Shown one piece after another: positions 32,227 to 43,345 of a stretch of 64,000 nt of DNA. The stretch is from Bacillus luti (lineage in GTDB: Bacteria; Bacillota; Bacilli; Bacillales; Bacillaceae_G). Under the pieces are notes generated by a model. It saw nothing but the letters and a program-made list of their open reading frames with translations. It was not told the origin of the DNA and did no database searches. Position 1 is the stretch's first letter; each line of letters begins with the position of its first letter. The DNA lies in the NCBI RefSeq assembly GCF_001884105.1, contig NZ_MACI01000009.1, forward strand, positions 1 to 64,000, given 5' to 3'. The position numbers and the translations under genes were made by a program.

Positions 32227-35028
32227 TCAACTTAATGGTTCTTCTAATTGTACTAGTAATTCTTCTAATGGCCCCTCATACAGCGGGACATTCGGAATAG
32301 ATTGTAAAAATCGTTTTCCATAGGAAGAACTCGTCAAACGACGATCTAACACTACTACGGTTCCCGTGTCTGTACTCGTTCGAATTAAACGTCCGAACCC
32401 TTGTTTAAAACGCAATATTGCTTGTGGGAGCGCTAATTTAGCGAATACATCCTCACCTTGATTTTTTAACCATTCACCTTTCGCTTCCATCATTGGCTGA
32501 TGAGGAGGTGTAAACGGAAGACGGACAATGACTAGACAACTTAAGGCATCTCCCGGAATATCTACCCCTTCCCAAAAACTACTTGTACCTAACAAAATCG
32601 ATTTGTCGAACTCTTGAAACTTTCGAATTAAACGGCTTCGACTTCTATTATTCACACTTTGCGTTAATAATAAATAACCTTCTAATTCATCATTATTTTT
32701 CAAATTCGTATAGGCTTCTTTCAACATTTCATACGAAGTAAATAATACGAGCATTCTACCTTTTGTAGTTTTCGCTATCTTTGCAATATGTGCCGATACA
32801 GATTCAATATATTCCTCATTACTTACTTTCTTAATAAAAGGCACATCCGTTGAAACCATTAATTTCATTTGTTCATCATAACGAAATGGCGATGGAACCT
32901 TTAATGTGTTTGGAGCAAAATCATGTAAACCAAGCTCCTCTTTTATATAATCAAATGTATCGTTAACTGTTAATGTCGCTGATGTAAAAATAACACTCTT
33001 TTTCTCCGTTAAAAATTCATCAGCAAATCTTTCACCAATATGAACAGGTTGCGCATATAAAACAGTCGAATGAATCGTCCCTTTCGTTTCCGTCTCCATC
33101 CAAGTTACATATGCATTTTTTTCTAATACGAGTAACTGTAATGATTCTGCCATCTTTCTCAGTAACTCAATTAAATGCATAAATTCACCCGTAACAACGT
33201 GCATCTCCCATTCTAACTTACTTTGCAATATATCCACTTGTTTCTCAAGATTCGTCACTAGTCTTCTTAATTCATATACAAAACGATTTGTTAATTCAAC
33301 AATACTATCCCACAACTTACCTTTCTCTACTTCTGTGTTATATCGATATATGAGTGGCATATTGTTTGGTCCTTGCTCTTGCTTCGTTTGTTTAAATATA
33401 AAAGCGCGTAGCATTTGAAATAGTTCATCCGCATCAAATTTTAGTTCCTTCAAACTATGACTTATCATACGGAAAGTCGAACGAGATGCTTGCTCTGACT
33501 TTTTCATCATTTTATATACTTTAGACAGCACATCATCCGTTTCTAGTGTACCAAGACGAGATAAAATCAATTGAAAATACATACAGGAGAACTGCTCACC
33601 TAATGTTCTACTCGCGGCCTCTTCAATATGATGAGCTTCATCAAAAATAATATGTTCGCATGAAGCAAATAATGGTTCTTCACTTGAAAAATCTTGGAAT
33701 AATAACGCATGATTTGTAATAACGATATCTGCAAATAAAGCTTTATTCTTTGCTCGCTGGTAAAAACAACGACTAAACCAATTACTTTGCATACCGCCCG
33801 GGCTATATGCGTCACTACAAATACGATTCCATAGTAACTTTCCACCCTCAGGAATATTTAATTCGTCACGATCACCCGTTTCAGTTTGCAATAACCAAAC
33901 TAAAATCTTCGCCTTCGTAAGTGCCATATCATAATTTTTCTCTTCCTCTTGCAAAGCATACTCAAATTTATGTAAACAAAGATAATGCTTTCTTCCCTTT
34001 AGAAGAGCTACCTCAAATACAAATGGCATTATTTTTTGTAATAACGGAATTTCTTTTTCCAATATTTGTTGTTGGAGTTGTACCGTCTGTGTACTGATAA
34101 TGACAGGTTCTTCTTTTTTCTTTGCAAAATAAAGACTAGGAAGTAAATAAGCAAGCGTTTTTCCAGTCCCTGTACCCGCTTCAATAAGAGAAAAACGAGA
34201 ATCTCTTAACGCCGTATATATCTCTTTCATCATCATTTGCTGACTTTCTCTTCTTTCAAACTTTGGCATATGTAATTCCAGTTTATCCATCGTTTTATTC
34301 AAGAAAGCATCAAACTTTAATGAACATGTTTCTCCAATGCTTAAAGAATAGTTCCGTTTTCGCAGCGCAATATTTCGATGTACTTCATACTCTGCTATCT
34401 CTTCTTTACCGTGCATTACTTTCTTTAAAATATTTTCAGAAAGCACATCAGCTATATCACTTTGGAATACATCGCTTAATTCATAAAGCGATTGTAACGT
34501 GACAAGTGGTAACTTTTCAATTTCATTTAAAAATTGTAAAAACAATTCCGCTGTTGCAAGAGCATCACTATCCGCACGGTGTGGTTGATCATGCTCGAGT
34601 TCATGTTTTTTAGCTAAATCACGTAATTTATAACTATCAGCTGTTGGCAAAAGAATTTGGGCCAATTCAACCGTATCGATTTTCGGACAATGTATTTCTG
34701 TATATCCAGCTTGTCTTAATTCTTCATTTAAAAAATTCCAATCAAAGTGAACATTATGCGCAACGAAAGCCGCACCTTGTAATAGCTCAACAATCATCGG
34801 GGCTACATCTTGAAATAACGGGGCTTGTTTTACAAGACTTTCATCAATCCCTGTTAATTCTGTAATAAATGGTGGGATTTCTCTCTTTGGGTTAACAAAA
34901 GACGAAAAAATCTCCAATATCTCTCCATCTTCTACTACAACAGCTGCAATTTGGGTAATTTTATCCTTCCCATCTTTCCAGGAGTTCCCTGTCGTCTCTA
35001 AATCAACAACGACATAACGCTTACTCAT
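32227..35028 (-). CDS. dinG: DinG: 3'-5' exonuclease domain plus DinG helicase
   Basis: The 933-aa fusion begins with a DEDDh exonuclease like DnaQ (VVDLETTGNSW at residues 7-17, HNVHFDWNFLN, HRADSDALATAELF). It continues as a DinG/XPD helicase with EAGTGTGKT near 283, DEAHH near 463 and FKQGFGRLIRT at the end. The Gram-positive DinG form degrades single-stranded DNA 3' to 5'; in the known Staphylococcus aureus protein helicase activity is absent. It lies upstream of ypmA, as in B. subtilis. Confidence 0.95.
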   Translation of the reverse strand: MSKRYVVVDLETTGNSWKDGKDKITQIAAVVVEDGEILEIFSSFVNPKREIPPFITELTGIDESLVKQAPLFQDVAPMIVELLQGAAFVAHNVHFDWNFLNEELRQAGYTEIHCPKIDTVELAQILLPTADSYKLRDLAKKHELEHDQPHRADSDALATAELFLQFLNEIEKLPLVTLQSLYELSDVFQSDIADVLSENILKKVMHGKEEIAEYEVHRNIALRKRNYSLSIGETCSLKFDAFLNKTMDKLELHMPKFERRESQQMMMKEIYTALRDSRFSLIEAGTGTGKTLAYLLPSLYFAKKKEEPVIISTQTVQLQQQILEKEIPLLQKIMPFVFEVALLKGRKHYLCLHKFEYALQEEEKNYDMALTKAKILVWLLQTETGDRDELNIPEGGKLLWNRICSDAYSPGGMQSNWFSRCFYQRAKNKALFADIVITNHALLFQDFSSEEPLFASCEHIIFDEAHHIEEAASRTLGEQFSCMYFQLILSRLGTLETDDVLSKVYKMMKKSEQASRSTFRMISHSLKELKFDADELFQMLRAFIFKQTKQEQGPNNMPLIYRYNTEVEKGKLWDSIVELTNRFVYELRRLVTNLEKQVDILQSKLEWEMHVVTGEFMHLIELLRKMAESLQLLVLEKNAYVTWMETETKGTIHSTVLYAQPVHIGERFADEFLTEKKSVIFTSATLTVNDTFDYIKEELGLHDFAPNTLKVPSPFRYDEQMKLMVSTDVPFIKKVSNEEYIESVSAHIAKIAKTTKGRMLVLFTSYEMLKEAYTNLKNNDELEGYLLLTQSVNNRSRSRLIRKFQEFDKSILLGTSSFWEGVDIPGDALSCLVIVRLPFTPPHQPMMEAKGEWLKNQGEDVFAKLALPQAILRFKQGFGRLIRTSTDTGTVVVLDRRLTSSSYGKRFLQSIPNVPLYEGPLEELLVQLEEPLS

Positions 35029-35120
35029 ATATGTAACACCTCAATTTCTTACCTATCAAACACAAAAATTATATAATGTTACTATACCACGTTTTATCTC
35101 ATCTTAATGAAAAGATGCAC

Positions 35121-35153
35121 AAAAAAGCTACCTCTGTAATAGAGATAGCCTTT
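35121..35153 (-). terminator. Terminator of panBCD
   Basis: Stem AAAGCTA-CTCT / AGAG-TAGCCTTT with a T run on the minus strand lies directly after the panD stop codon. Confidence 0.82.
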
Positions 35154-35157
35154 CCTA

Positions 35158-35541
35158 CTATAATATCGTACCTGCTTTTTCAGCACCTAACATTTCAATA
35201 ATTTGATTCTGATCGTCTAACACTGCAATTTTTGGTTCTTGTTTATGAACCTCTTCTTCCGTAACTAGGCCATAACAAATAATAATTACTTTGTCTCCTG
35301 GTTGTACAAGCCTTGCCGCAGCACCGTTTAAACAAACAACACCACTACCACGTTCCCCTTTAATAACGTATGTCTCTAAACGAGCTCCATTATTATTATT
35401 TACAATTTGTACTTTTTCGTTTTCTACAATATTTACTGCATCCATTAAATCTTCATCAATTGTAATACTACCTACATAATTTAAATTTGCTTCCGTTACT
35501 GTTGCACGATGTAACTTCGCTCTCATCATTGTGCGAAACAT
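35158..35541 (-). CDS. panD: Aspartate 1-decarboxylase
   Basis: The 127-aa pyruvoyl enzyme makes beta-alanine for pantothenate. The self-cleavage site Gly24-Ser25 lies in NYVGSITID, and the tight pocket residues [15 protein letters not shown] follow. Length equals B. subtilis PanD. It is the last gene of panB-panC-panD, 12 bases after panC, with GGGGGAG before its ATG. Confidence 0.97.
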   Translation of the reverse strand: MFRTMMRAKLHRATVTEANLNYVGSITIDEDLMDAVNIVENEKVQIVNNNNGARLETYVIKGERGSGVVCLNGAAARLVQPGDKVIIICYGLVTEEEVHKQEPKIAVLDDQNQIIEMLGAEKAGTIL

Positions 35542-35553
35542 AGATGCTCCCCC

Positions 35554-36402
35554 TTATTTAACTGTTAATGTTATATTGTCAATTAATCGTACATTTTCAA
35601 ACTTAACTGCAATCGCTAAAATGATTCGTCCTTCAAGTTTATCTATTATTTCCAATGAAGGATATGCATATAAATCTACATAATCTACATTGCCTTTCGT
35701 ATGCGTCTCGATATGCTCTTTCACTAGATTTGTAATGATTTCCGGATTACGTTCGCCCGCCTCAATTCTTTCTTTCGCTATACATAGACTGCGGTATAAA
35801 TGAGGAACCTCTGCACGCTCTTCTTGTGATAAATACACGTTACGAGAACTTTTCGCTAATCCGTCTTCTTCTCTTACGATATCGACTGGCACAATCGTAA
35901 CTGGAATATTAAAATCAGTTACAAATCCTTCAATTACAGCCACTTGCTGTGCATCTTTCATACCAAAATAAGCACGCGTTGGCAATGTAATATTAAATAA
36001 TTTCATTAGTACAGTCGCAACACCAGCGAAATGACCAGGTCTTTGTTTGCCGCATAATACATCAGTACGCTTCACAACTTCTACTATTGTCGTTTGTTCT
36101 GCTGGATACATTTCTTCTACGCTCGGATAAAATAAATAATCTACACCGTTCTCTTTTGCTACATTCTCATCCCTATCAATATCACGAGGGTATCGATCTA
36201 AATCTTCATTCGGTCCAAACTGTAGCGGATTAACAAACACGCTTAAAACTACAATTTCATTTTCTTCTCTTGCCTTACGTAATAAAGTAGCATGACCTTC
36301 ATGTAAATACCCCATCGTTGGAACAAAACCAATACTTTTTCCACTTGCATGCAGTTCGCTCGTAATTTGCTGCATCTCTTGCACTGTAGTTACGATTTTC
36401 AT
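35554..36402 (-). CDS. panC: Pantothenate synthetase
   Basis: The 282-aa enzyme joins pantoate and beta-alanine with ATP. The nucleotidyltransferase HIGH-type motif is in [11 protein letters not shown] (residues 27-37), and the KMSKS-type region is in [12 protein letters not shown]. The ATG overlaps the panB stop (TAATG), which fixes the start at 36402 rather than the 10-codon extension inside panB. Translational coupling with panB is likely. Confidence 0.97.
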   Translation of the reverse strand: MKIVTTVQEMQQITSELHASGKSIGFVPTMGYLHEGHATLLRKAREENEIVVLSVFVNPLQFGPNEDLDRYPRDIDRDENVAKENGVDYLFYPSVEEMYPAEQTTIVEVVKRTDVLCGKQRPGHFAGVATVLMKLFNITLPTRAYFGMKDAQQVAVIEGFVTDFNIPVTIVPVDIVREEDGLAKSSRNVYLSQEERAEVPHLYRSLCIAKERIEAGERNPEIITNLVKEHIETHTKGNVDYVDLYAYPSLEIIDKLEGRIILAIAVKFENVRLIDNITLTVK

Positions 36403-37238
36403 TATTGTTTTCCTCCGTATAACGCTAAGCATTCTTCCTCTTTCATTGTGAACGAATGTTTTTCTTCAGGAAATTGCTTTGCCTTTACTTCCGCAACATA
36501 TTGCGAAATGCCTCGCACAATCTCCTCCTGAACAGACGTATATTGTTTCACAAACTTCGGAACACGCTTTACGCCATATGATATAAGATCGTGGTATACA
36601 AGAACTTGCCCATCTACTTTCTGTCCTGCTCCAATGCCAATTGTAGGAATTGTTAGTTGCTTCGAAATTAGTTCTGCTAACTGCATAGGCACACATTCTA
36701 ATACAAGCGCTATCGCACCAGCTTCCTCACATTTCTTCGCATCTTCAATTAATTTTTTTGCACTTTCAGCATCTTTTCCTTGTACTTTATATCCACCCAA
36801 TACTCCTACAGATTGAGGGGTTAAACCTAAATGTGCTACAACAGGAATTCCTGCATTCGTCAAATAGTGAATCGTTGATATCACTTCTCCAGCACCTTCT
36901 ACTTTCAGTGCATGCGCCCCACTCTCTTGAACGATACGGCGTGCATTCACCATCGTTTCTTGTAATGATACGTGATAAGACATAAACGGCATATCAGTTA
37001 CAATAAATGTTTCTTTTGCTCCGCGGCGTACAGCTTTCGTATGATGAATCATATCCTCTACTGTTACAGGTACTGTTGAATCGTATCCGAGTACAACCAT
37101 CCCAAGAGAATCTCCAACTAAAATCATATCAACTTCAGCTTCTTCTGCTAATTGAGCAGAAGGATAATCATACGCCGTTAGCATTGTAATCGGCTCACCT
37201 TGCTCTTTCATCTTCAAAAAATCTGTTTTTGTTTTCAA
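36402..37238 (-). CDS. panB: Ketopantoate hydroxymethyltransferase
   Basis: The 278-aa TIM-barrel enzyme transfers a one-carbon unit from methylene-THF to 2-ketoisovalerate, the first step to pantothenate. [15 protein letters not shown] (metal-binding Asp, about 42-56) and IGIGAG are family motifs. It is the first gene of panBCD and has GGAGGAG before the ATG. A 200-nt leader with a terminator precedes it. Confidence 0.97.
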   Translation of the reverse strand: MKTKTDFLKMKEQGEPITMLTAYDYPSAQLAEEAEVDMILVGDSLGMVVLGYDSTVPVTVEDMIHHTKAVRRGAKETFIVTDMPFMSYHVSLQETMVNARRIVQESGAHALKVEGAGEVISTIHYLTNAGIPVVAHLGLTPQSVGVLGGYKVQGKDAESAKKLIEDAKKCEEAGAIALVLECVPMQLAELISKQLTIPTIGIGAGQKVDGQVLVYHDLISYGVKRVPKFVKQYTSVQEEIVRGISQYVAEVKAKQFPEEKHSFTMKEEECLALYGGKQ

Positions 37239-37279
37239 AAACTACTCCTCCTTTATGCAGGAGAGAGGAGATGGCCGAA

Positions 37280-37447
37280 ATCATATAAAAAACCCCTCTG
37301 GCCATAAAAGGGCAGAAGGGTTGTGTGTTAGTCGGCATTATTCATCCCTCTGTCCCAGTCCGTTATTGGATCAAGGCAGAATCCAAGTTATTATTTTTCG
37401 TATTGCTTCGAATCATGGTGCAGTTCGCTCTGATACTGCCCACATTC
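37280..37447 (-). promoter_or_regulatory. panB: Structured panB leader, candidate pan-motif RNA with attenuator
   Basis: A -10 TATAAT on the minus strand (37454-37459) would start a leader of about 210 nt. It contains a GGCAGT/ACTGC hairpin with a bulged A in the following ACC, further GC-rich stems, and a hairpin of CCCTTCTGCC / GGCCAGAGGGG followed by six T (37287-37320), a terminator about 50 bases before panB. A conserved pan RNA with bulged adenines is known upstream of panB in Firmicutes; this leader may be that RNA, but I did not align it to the consensus. Confidence 0.5.
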
Positions 37448-37649
37448 GAACTAATTATAGCAAACTCCAAAAAGGAATTGCTACATTTTTTCGAAAAAAT
37501 AATTTTTTATTCCTATTACGGTATGTGAAATTTCCATAAATAACTCAAATTATAAAAAGATAAATAGCTTTGTTTACATACATCGTATAACTCTTTCAAT
37601 AATGATGCAGGTTAATTGAGGAAACATACTTACAAAAGGAGAATTACGA

Positions 37650-38039
37650 ATGTCTATGAACAAATGGTTATTTCGATTCATCTGTTTGCTTGTGATGATT
37701 ATAGGGATAATAACTTTTAGCTCCTTCCATGCATTTGCCTCCGTTAACGTCGTAACACAACCTGCTGAGCCAGCGAAAGTGATTGAAGTCGAGCTAAACG
37801 ATGATTACTTTAAGCCAAACGTCATCACGATTCCGATTGACGAATCAACAACATTGCTATTGAAAAATAAAGGTAAAAACGAGCACACCTTTACAGTAAA
37901 AAAACTCGACGTTGACGTCGTAGTCGAGCCAGGGAAAGAAAAAAACATTACCGTGAAACCTAAAAATACCGGTACATATGAATTAATATGCCGATACCAT
38001 CTCCTTAAAGGAATGGAGGGCAAAGTAATCGTCAAATAA
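37650..38039 (+). CDS. Secreted cupredoxin-like copper protein
   Basis: The 129-aa protein has a signal sequence or anchor (residues 4-30, ending near SFHAFAS) and one cupredoxin domain. The type I copper ligands are all present: His in KNEHTFTV, then Cys, His and Met in CRYHLLKGM near the C-terminus. It is probably exported and acts in copper binding or electron transfer outside the membrane. The ATG follows AAAGGAGAA. No copper operon surrounds it, and the neighbours panB and birA point away, so its partner is unknown. From 37460 to 37640 only AT-rich spacer is seen. Confidence 0.82.
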   Translation: MSMNKWLFRFICLLVMIIGIITFSSFHAFASVNVVTQPAEPAKVIEVELNDDYFKPNVITIPIDESTTLLLKNKGKNEHTFTVKKLDVDVVVEPGKEKNITVKPKNTGTYELICRYHLLKGMEGKVIVK

Positions 38040-38104
38040 CATGCATGGCCAACTAGACGAATTTATTATCAATTTACAAATTCAACTCAAAAATATTGAA
38101 ATAA

Positions 38105-38132
38105 AAAGAAGTTCCAAAAGAGGAACTTCTTT
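38105..38132. terminator. Bidirectional terminator
   Basis: AAAGAAGTTCC and GGAACTTCTTT pair around AAAAGA between the convergent cupredoxin and birA genes. Confidence 0.88.
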
Positions 38133-39112
38133 TACTTAATTTCGATATCCGCAGAATGAATATGATGTACTTTTCCTTCATGATCCTCCAGAAGCAATAC
38201 ACCATCCTCTGTAATTCCTTTTGCTACCCCCGTAATCGTCTCTCTCATCGTTCGAGCGGTAATTTCTTTCCCGATGCTCACAGCGTAACTTTCCCAAAGA
38301 ATTTTAATAACAGAGAAACCATTTTGTAAATACTCTTCATATAATTTTTCTAGTTGTAAATAGATTTGTTGCATAAGCTCTGCACGAACAATCGGCTTAC
38401 CTGATTCAATCGCTAATGAAGTAGCAATGTGCTGAATTTCTTCGTCAAAATGTTCTTGCTTTTGATTCGCATTAATACCAATTCCCATGATGACAGCATT
38501 AATTTTATCAGGATCCGCTTGCATTTCTGTTAATATGCCGACAGCTTTTTTACCTTGGATTAAAATATCATTTGGCCATTTTATTCCTACGTTTACACCC
38601 GCACATTTTTCAATTGCTTGCGCAACGCTAACTGCAGCTAACAAAGTAAGCTGCGGTGCATGATGAACCGGGATTGATGGACGCAAAATAATACTCATCC
38701 AAATTCCTGTTCCTTTTGGCGAATGCCATTTTCTGCTTAAACGACCTCTGCCCGCTGTTTGCTCTTCTGCTACAACAATCGTTCCTTCTTCTGCACCTTC
38801 ATAAGCAAGTCTTGCCGCAATATGCTGCGTAGATTCAACAGTTTCTTCAAAATACACTGTTCTACCAATTCGCTTCGTTTGTAGCCCTAACTGAATTTCA
38901 TTAGCAGTCACTTTGTCTGGCTTACTTGCAATGCGGTAACCTAATCGACGCACAGCTTCAAGTTCATATCCCTCACTCCTGAGATCTTCCATATGTTTCC
39001 ACACAGCAGTTCTTGAACAACCAAGTTTATCACTAATCGTTTGGCCGGATACAAACTCGCCATCCGCTTCAGAAAAAACTTGCAATAACTGCTTTCTTAT
39101 AGTAGATTGCAT
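38132..39112 (-). CDS. birA: Biotin protein ligase and biotin repressor
   Basis: The 326-aa protein has an N-terminal winged helix (residues 1-60, CSRTAVWKHMEDLRSEG) that binds biotin-operon operators. The catalytic domain contains the biotinyl-AMP loop GRGRLSRKWHSPKGTG, and KWPNDI. It attaches biotin to carboxylases. I place the start at the ATG at 39112, which gives B. subtilis length; a GTG four codons upstream sits too close to its AAGGGA. The start overlaps the end of cca. Confidence 0.96.
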   Translation of the reverse strand: MQSTIRKQLLQVFSEADGEFVSGQTISDKLGCSRTAVWKHMEDLRSEGYELEAVRRLGYRIASKPDKVTANEIQLGLQTKRIGRTVYFEETVESTQHIAARLAYEGAEEGTIVVAEEQTAGRGRLSRKWHSPKGTGIWMSIILRPSIPVHHAPQLTLLAAVSVAQAIEKCAGVNVGIKWPNDILIQGKKAVGILTEMQADPDKINAVIMGIGINANQKQEHFDEEIQHIATSLAIESGKPIVRAELMQQIYLQLEKLYEEYLQNGFSVIKILWESYAVSIGKEITARTMRETITGVAKGITEDGVLLLEDHEGKVHHIHSADIEIK

Positions 39113-40290
39113 CCTTGCAGCCACTCCCTTATACGCTCTTTCTCATTAACTACGTTTCCTTGTACGATTGCTTCCTCGATTTTCTGAAGCATTTCAGCAA
39201 CCCACGGACCAGGATTTTTGTTTGCCCAGTTTAATAAATCATTACCAGTCACATTCATTTCTTGACGGCTCTTTATTGGCAATGCTTGAAACAATGTTTG
39301 TACTCGTTTAACAGATGTAGGGTCATAGCTTTCAATCATCGCTTCATATACTCGCTCTGCCATTTCAGCAATATGAATTCCCGTTTTATAAAGAAGAACT
39401 GTATCCCAATCCTTCTCCTTTCTAGTACGGATTGCTAATAAAATTGCGACAATATCTTTTATTTTTTTATTCGAAAACTTCCATTGACGTAAAAAGACGG
39501 ATGGATGTTCTTCTCCGATACAATATAAGAAAAATGCCCACGCCTCAATATCCGTTTCGAAAGAATCCCATTTATACTGCGTAGCTTTTAACAGTCTCTC
39601 TTCTGACATTTGTAAATATGGCAAATGAGAAAATAGCTTCGTCTCTACTAACTCTTGGAGACCCTTCACACAATATGTGCCAGTTAACAGTTTCTCAAAC
39701 TCTACTGTAATACGCTCAATTGCTATATGTTCCAGCAAATGTCCATACGTTTCAATTGCTTGCTTCGTTTTTGTTTCTAAAGCAAATCCTAACGTACTTA
39801 CGAATCGAATACCACGCATCATTCGCAGGGCATCTTCTTGAAAGCGATCTGCCGCATTTCCAACTGTTACAATTTCTTTCTTTTGAATCGCTTCCTGCCC
39901 AGCAAATAAATCAACCATTTCGCCTTCTTCTGTCATGGCAATCGCATTCATTGTAAAATCACGGCGCTTTAAATCTTCTTCTAATGAACGAACAAATTGA
40001 ACACTACTAGGTCTTCGAAAATCTTCATATTCGCTTTCTGTTCGAAAAGTGGTTACCTCATAAGGTTCACCATTTTCTACAACAATTACAGTTCCATGCT
40101 CAAGACCAACGGGAACATGCCTCGGAAACATTCCCATCACTTCTTCTGGTAAAGCAGATGTCGCAATATCAATATCTCCAATCGGTCTGTCGATAATAAG
40201 ATCTCTCACGCTCCCACCAACAAAGTAAGCCTCATGTCCTTGTCGCTTTAATGTCTCAATAATAGAACTAGCTTTTTTAAATCTTTCCAT
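39097..40290 (-). CDS. cca: CCA-adding tRNA nucleotidyltransferase
   Basis: The 397-aa class II nucleotidyltransferase builds or repairs the tRNA 3' [21 protein letters not shown] holds the metal-binding DxD (about residues 25-42), and [10 protein letters not shown] and the [12 protein letters not shown] block follow. Start: AAGGGA is 8 bases before the ATG at 40290 and too close to the in-frame ATG at 40299; the choice also gives the B. subtilis length of 397. It overlaps bshA and birA at its two ends, so all three are in one operon. Confidence 0.96.
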   Translation of the reverse strand: MERFKKASSIIETLKRQGHEAYFVGGSVRDLIIDRPIGDIDIATSALPEEVMGMFPRHVPVGLEHGTVIVVENGEPYEVTTFRTESEYEDFRRPSSVQFVRSLEEDLKRRDFTMNAIAMTEEGEMVDLFAGQEAIQKKEIVTVGNAADRFQEDALRMMRGIRFVSTLGFALETKTKQAIETYGHLLEHIAIERITVEFEKLLTGTYCVKGLQELVETKLFSHLPYLQMSEERLLKATQYKWDSFETDIEAWAFFLYCIGEEHPSVFLRQWKFSNKKIKDIVAILLAIRTRKEKDWDTVLLYKTGIHIAEMAERVYEAMIESYDPTSVKRVQTLFQALPIKSRQEMNVTGNDLLNWANKNPGPWVAEMLQKIEEAIVQGNVVNEKERIREWLQGCNLL

Positions 40291-41422
40291 TTTTGTCATC
40301 CCTTAGTACGTCATAGTAAATCGTTTCATATTGTGAGACGATTTTTTCTGAGCGGAACTGCTCGTAAACACTTTCTCTCGCTCGTTCTCCCATATTACGG
40401 TGAAGTTCCTCATCCTTTAACAGCTGAATAGCTTGATTTGCCACTCCTGTTATATCGCCAACTTCACATAAATACCCTGTTTCACCATGTTGAATGACCT
40501 CTGGAATACCTCCAACCCTTGTTCCGATACAAGGTACACCACACGCCATCGCTTCTAATAAAACAAGGCCAAAACTTTCCTTCTCTGATAGAAGCAACAT
40601 TAAGTCACTCATCGCAAGTAACTCTGCAACATTATCCTGTTTTCCTAGGAATAAAACGCGATCTTCAATATGTAAGTTCTTCACTAACTGTAAGATCGTA
40701 CAAAATTCTGGTCCGTCCCCAACAAGAAGCAACTTCGCATCTACTTCTTTAGCCACTTTAGCAAATGCCTGAACAACGTCCTGTACACGTTTCACTTTAC
40801 GGAAATTTGAAATATGAATCAGTATCTTTTCACTCTCACTTATACCGTATTCTTTCTTTAATTGAGACATATCGCGCTTGAAATATACGCGTTCATCTAT
40901 AAAGTTGTATACCGTTTGAATGTCTTTATTTGGTTTTACAAGCTCATGCGTTTCATCAATTAATGAATGCGAGACAGCCGTAACAACATCCGACTGCTCA
41001 ATACCAAACCGAATTAAATTATTTAACGAAGGGTCGGAACCTAACACAGTAATATCTGTTCCATGCAAGGTTGTAACAATTTTAATGCGCTCTCCAATCA
41101 TTTGTTTTGCTAAATACGCACAAATCGCATGTGGTATTGCGTAATGCACATGTAAAATATCTAAGTTTTCTCTTTGTGCAACCTCTGCCATTTTACTCGC
41201 TAATGCTAAATCGTATGGTGGATATTGAAATACAGAGTATTGATTTACTGTCACTTCATGGAAATAAATGTTTGGATACACTTTATTTAACCGGAATGGT
41301 AAACCCGATGTAATAAAATGAATTTCATGCCCGCGCTCCGCCAATTGCTTTCCTAATTCTGTTCCAACAACTCCAGAACCACCTACAGAAGGATAACATG
41401 TAATACCTATTTTCAATTTCAT
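40277..41422 (-). CDS. bshA: N-acetylglucosaminyl L-malate synthase (bacillithiol)
   Basis: This 381-aa GT4 glycosyltransferase catalyses the first step of bacillithiol synthesis: UDP-GlcNAc plus L-malate gives GlcNAc-malate. N-terminal [17 protein letters not shown] and the C-terminal [17 protein letters not shown] nucleotide-sugar motif are visible. It overlaps bshB1 by 4 bases (ATGA) and cca by 14, showing tight coupling. Bacillithiol is the main low-molecular-weight thiol of these bacteria. Confidence 0.96.
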   Translation of the reverse strand: MKLKIGITCYPSVGGSGVVGTELGKQLAERGHEIHFITSGLPFRLNKVYPNIYFHEVTVNQYSVFQYPPYDLALASKMAEVAQRENLDILHVHYAIPHAICAYLAKQMIGERIKIVTTLHGTDITVLGSDPSLNNLIRFGIEQSDVVTAVSHSLIDETHELVKPNKDIQTVYNFIDERVYFKRDMSQLKKEYGISESEKILIHISNFRKVKRVQDVVQAFAKVAKEVDAKLLLVGDGPEFCTILQLVKNLHIEDRVLFLGKQDNVAELLAMSDLMLLLSEKESFGLVLLEAMACGVPCIGTRVGGIPEVIQHGETGYLCEVGDITGVANQAIQLLKDEELHRNMGERARESVYEQFRSEKIVSQYETIYYDVLRDDKNGKI

Positions 41423-42123
41423 TTACATCCCCCTATTAAATCAGCATGTAATAAAACCGGTTTCTTACTCATAAATCCTTCGGCATACAAAGCTCCCACT
41501 TCTTTTCCAAACATCTTCTCACGAGCGACCACAGTTTCAACGTAACCTTCTGTTAACGGCGTCTTAACACCATCACTCCCTGTTGAAAACTGACTTTCAT
41601 ACGCTTCTAATGCCTCCACTTTTTGCGATAGGTACTCACTAATATCTATACAAAAATTCGGTTTATGAAAACCATTAATCATATAATTATAAAATGACTC
41701 TACACGATGCGGTGGAAGTTCTGGCATATATTTACGGATTCCTGCCGAAAAAATAGCTTCTTCCACAAGCTTTGCACAATTTGCATGATCTGGATGACGA
41801 TCTTCATAATACGGTGCAAAAACTAGTTTTGGTTTATATGTACGGATCACCTTTACAATTTCACGTATATACTCTTCTTTCATATACAAACCACGGTCTG
41901 GCATCGCTAAATTCAGTCTCGTCTTTACTCCCATTATACGAGCAGCGACCTTTGCTTCTTCTTTTCTCAACTCTATCGTTCCATTTGAAGAAAGATCAGC
42001 TTCTGTTAAATCACAAATACCTACTTCATACCCTTGCTTTGTATATTTAGCAATGGTACCAGCCATGCCGATTTCAACATCATCGGCATGAGCACCAAAC
42101 GCTAATATATGTAATCCACTCAT
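41419..42123 (-). CDS. bshB1: GlcNAc-malate deacetylase (bacillithiol)
   Basis: The 234-aa LmbE/PIG-L-type zinc hydrolase deacetylates GlcNAc-malate, the second bacillithiol step. The zinc motif AHADDVEIG is at residues 11-19, with DRHPDHANC for the third ligand. The ATG at 42123 follows GAGGGGA, so the upstream extension is not needed. It is coupled to bshA by an ATGA overlap and follows mgsA closely. Confidence 0.95.
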   Translation of the reverse strand: MSGLHILAFGAHADDVEIGMAGTIAKYTKQGYEVGICDLTEADLSSNGTIELRKEEAKVAARIMGVKTRLNLAMPDRGLYMKEEYIREIVKVIRTYKPKLVFAPYYEDRHPDHANCAKLVEEAIFSAGIRKYMPELPPHRVESFYNYMINGFHKPNFCIDISEYLSQKVEALEAYESQFSTGSDGVKTPLTEGYVETVVAREKMFGKEVGALYAEGFMSKKPVLLHADLIGGCK

Positions 42124-42134
42124 AATTGTTCCCC

Positions 42135-42530
42135 TCATTTTCTTAACTTGCGATAATCTAAATCTCCTCGCTCTAATGCGTGCATTAACATTTCAGCACT
42201 TGCCATATTCGTTGCAAGTGGAATCGCATATACATCGCATAAACGAAGCAACGCATTCACATCAGGTTCATGCGGTTGTGCTGTTAATGGATCACGGAAG
42301 AAAATCACCATATCCATATCATTTTTTGCAATCATCGCACCGATTTCTTGGTCACCGCCAAGTGGACCCGACTGATATCTTGTTACAACTAAACCAGTCG
42401 CTTCCATAATACGAAGTCCTGTCGTTCCGGTTGCAAATAATTCATGTTTTTCAAAAATTGGTTTATACGCGTATGCAAACGAAACCATATCATTTTTCTT
42501 TTTGTCATGTGCAATTAAGGCAATTTTCAT
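42135..42530 (-). CDS. mgsA: Methylglyoxal synthase
   Basis: The 131-aa enzyme converts dihydroxyacetone phosphate to methylglyoxal. It starts with the family pattern [15 protein letters not shown]. The phosphate-binding [12 protein letters not shown] and the catalytic [10 protein letters not shown] region follow. Bacillithiol helps detoxify methylglyoxal, so the placement next to bshB1-bshA may be meaningful. It lies 14 bases after dapB. Confidence 0.96.
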   Translation of the reverse strand: MKIALIAHDKKKNDMVSFAYAYKPIFEKHELFATGTTGLRIMEATGLVVTRYQSGPLGGDQEIGAMIAKNDMDMVIFFRDPLTAQPHEPDVNALLRLCDVYAIPLATNMASAEMLMHALERGDLDYRKLRK

Positions 42531-42544
42531 CCGTTGTCTCCCCT

Positions 42545-43345
42545 TTAGTCGATAATATTTTCTAAACCGTACACAAGATGATCCAGGTTCATTACTGTCT
42601 CAATTGATAGTTTTACACCTGACATAAATGATGCACGATTAAATGAATCATGACGAACTGTTAACATTTGTCCATCCCCACCGAACATTACTTCTTGGTG
42701 CGCAATAAGTCCTGGTAAACGCACACTATGAATGTGAATACCATCTACATTTGCACCACGTGCTCCTGCTAATTGTTCCGTTTCATTAGGATGTCCTTGC
42801 TCTTTTGGCACACGATTTTGACGGATTAACTCTACCGTTTTTACAGCTGTACCAGATGGTGCATCTAATTTTTGGTCATGATGTAATTCAATTACTTCAA
42901 CATCTTGGAAATACTTCGCTGCCATTTGTGAGAATTTCATCATAAGAACTGCACCAATTGCAAAGTTTGGAGCGATAATTGTTCCTACTTCTTTTTCTTT
43001 TGCATTTTCTGTTAATTGCTTTAGTTCTTCTTCAGTAAATCCAGTTGTACCAATAACAGATCGAAGTCCACGTTCAACTGCAAGTGTCACATGTTTCTTT
43101 CCAACTTCTGGTGTTGTTAAATCTAATAATACATCTGCTTCTACTTCATCTAAACAAGTATGTAAATCTGCGTAAACTGGTGTGTCTAACATCGGCATAC
43201 CAGGTAAATCGGAAATCTTCTCTCCACCATGCTTATAATCCACTGCTGCTACTAAATTGAAATGTTCTGTTCTTTCCATAAGAAGGACTGCTTCATGTCC
43301 CATACGTCCTCTTGGCCCAGCGATAATTACTTTAATTTCTTTCAT
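42545..43345 (-). CDS. dapB: 4-hydroxy-tetrahydrodipicolinate reductase
   Basis: The 266-aa enzyme reduces HTPA in the lysine/diaminopimelate pathway, which supplies peptidoglycan and spore dipicolinate. The N-terminal [14 protein letters not shown] binds NAD(P)[16 protein letters not shown] contains the catalytic His pair and Lys. The ATG overlaps the ypjD stop by one base (TAATG), so the two are coupled. Confidence 0.96.
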   Translation of the reverse strand: MKEIKVIIAGPRGRMGHEAVLLMERTEHFNLVAAVDYKHGGEKISDLPGMPMLDTPVYADLHTCLDEVEADVLLDLTTPEVGKKHVTLAVERGLRSVIGTTGFTEEELKQLTENAKEKEVGTIIAPNFAIGAVLMMKFSQMAAKYFQDVEVIELHHDQKLDAPSGTAVKTVELIRQNRVPKEQGHPNETEQLAGARGANVDGIHIHSVRLPGLIAHQEVMFGGDGQMLTVRHDSFNRASFMSGVKLSIETVMNLDHLVYGLENIID

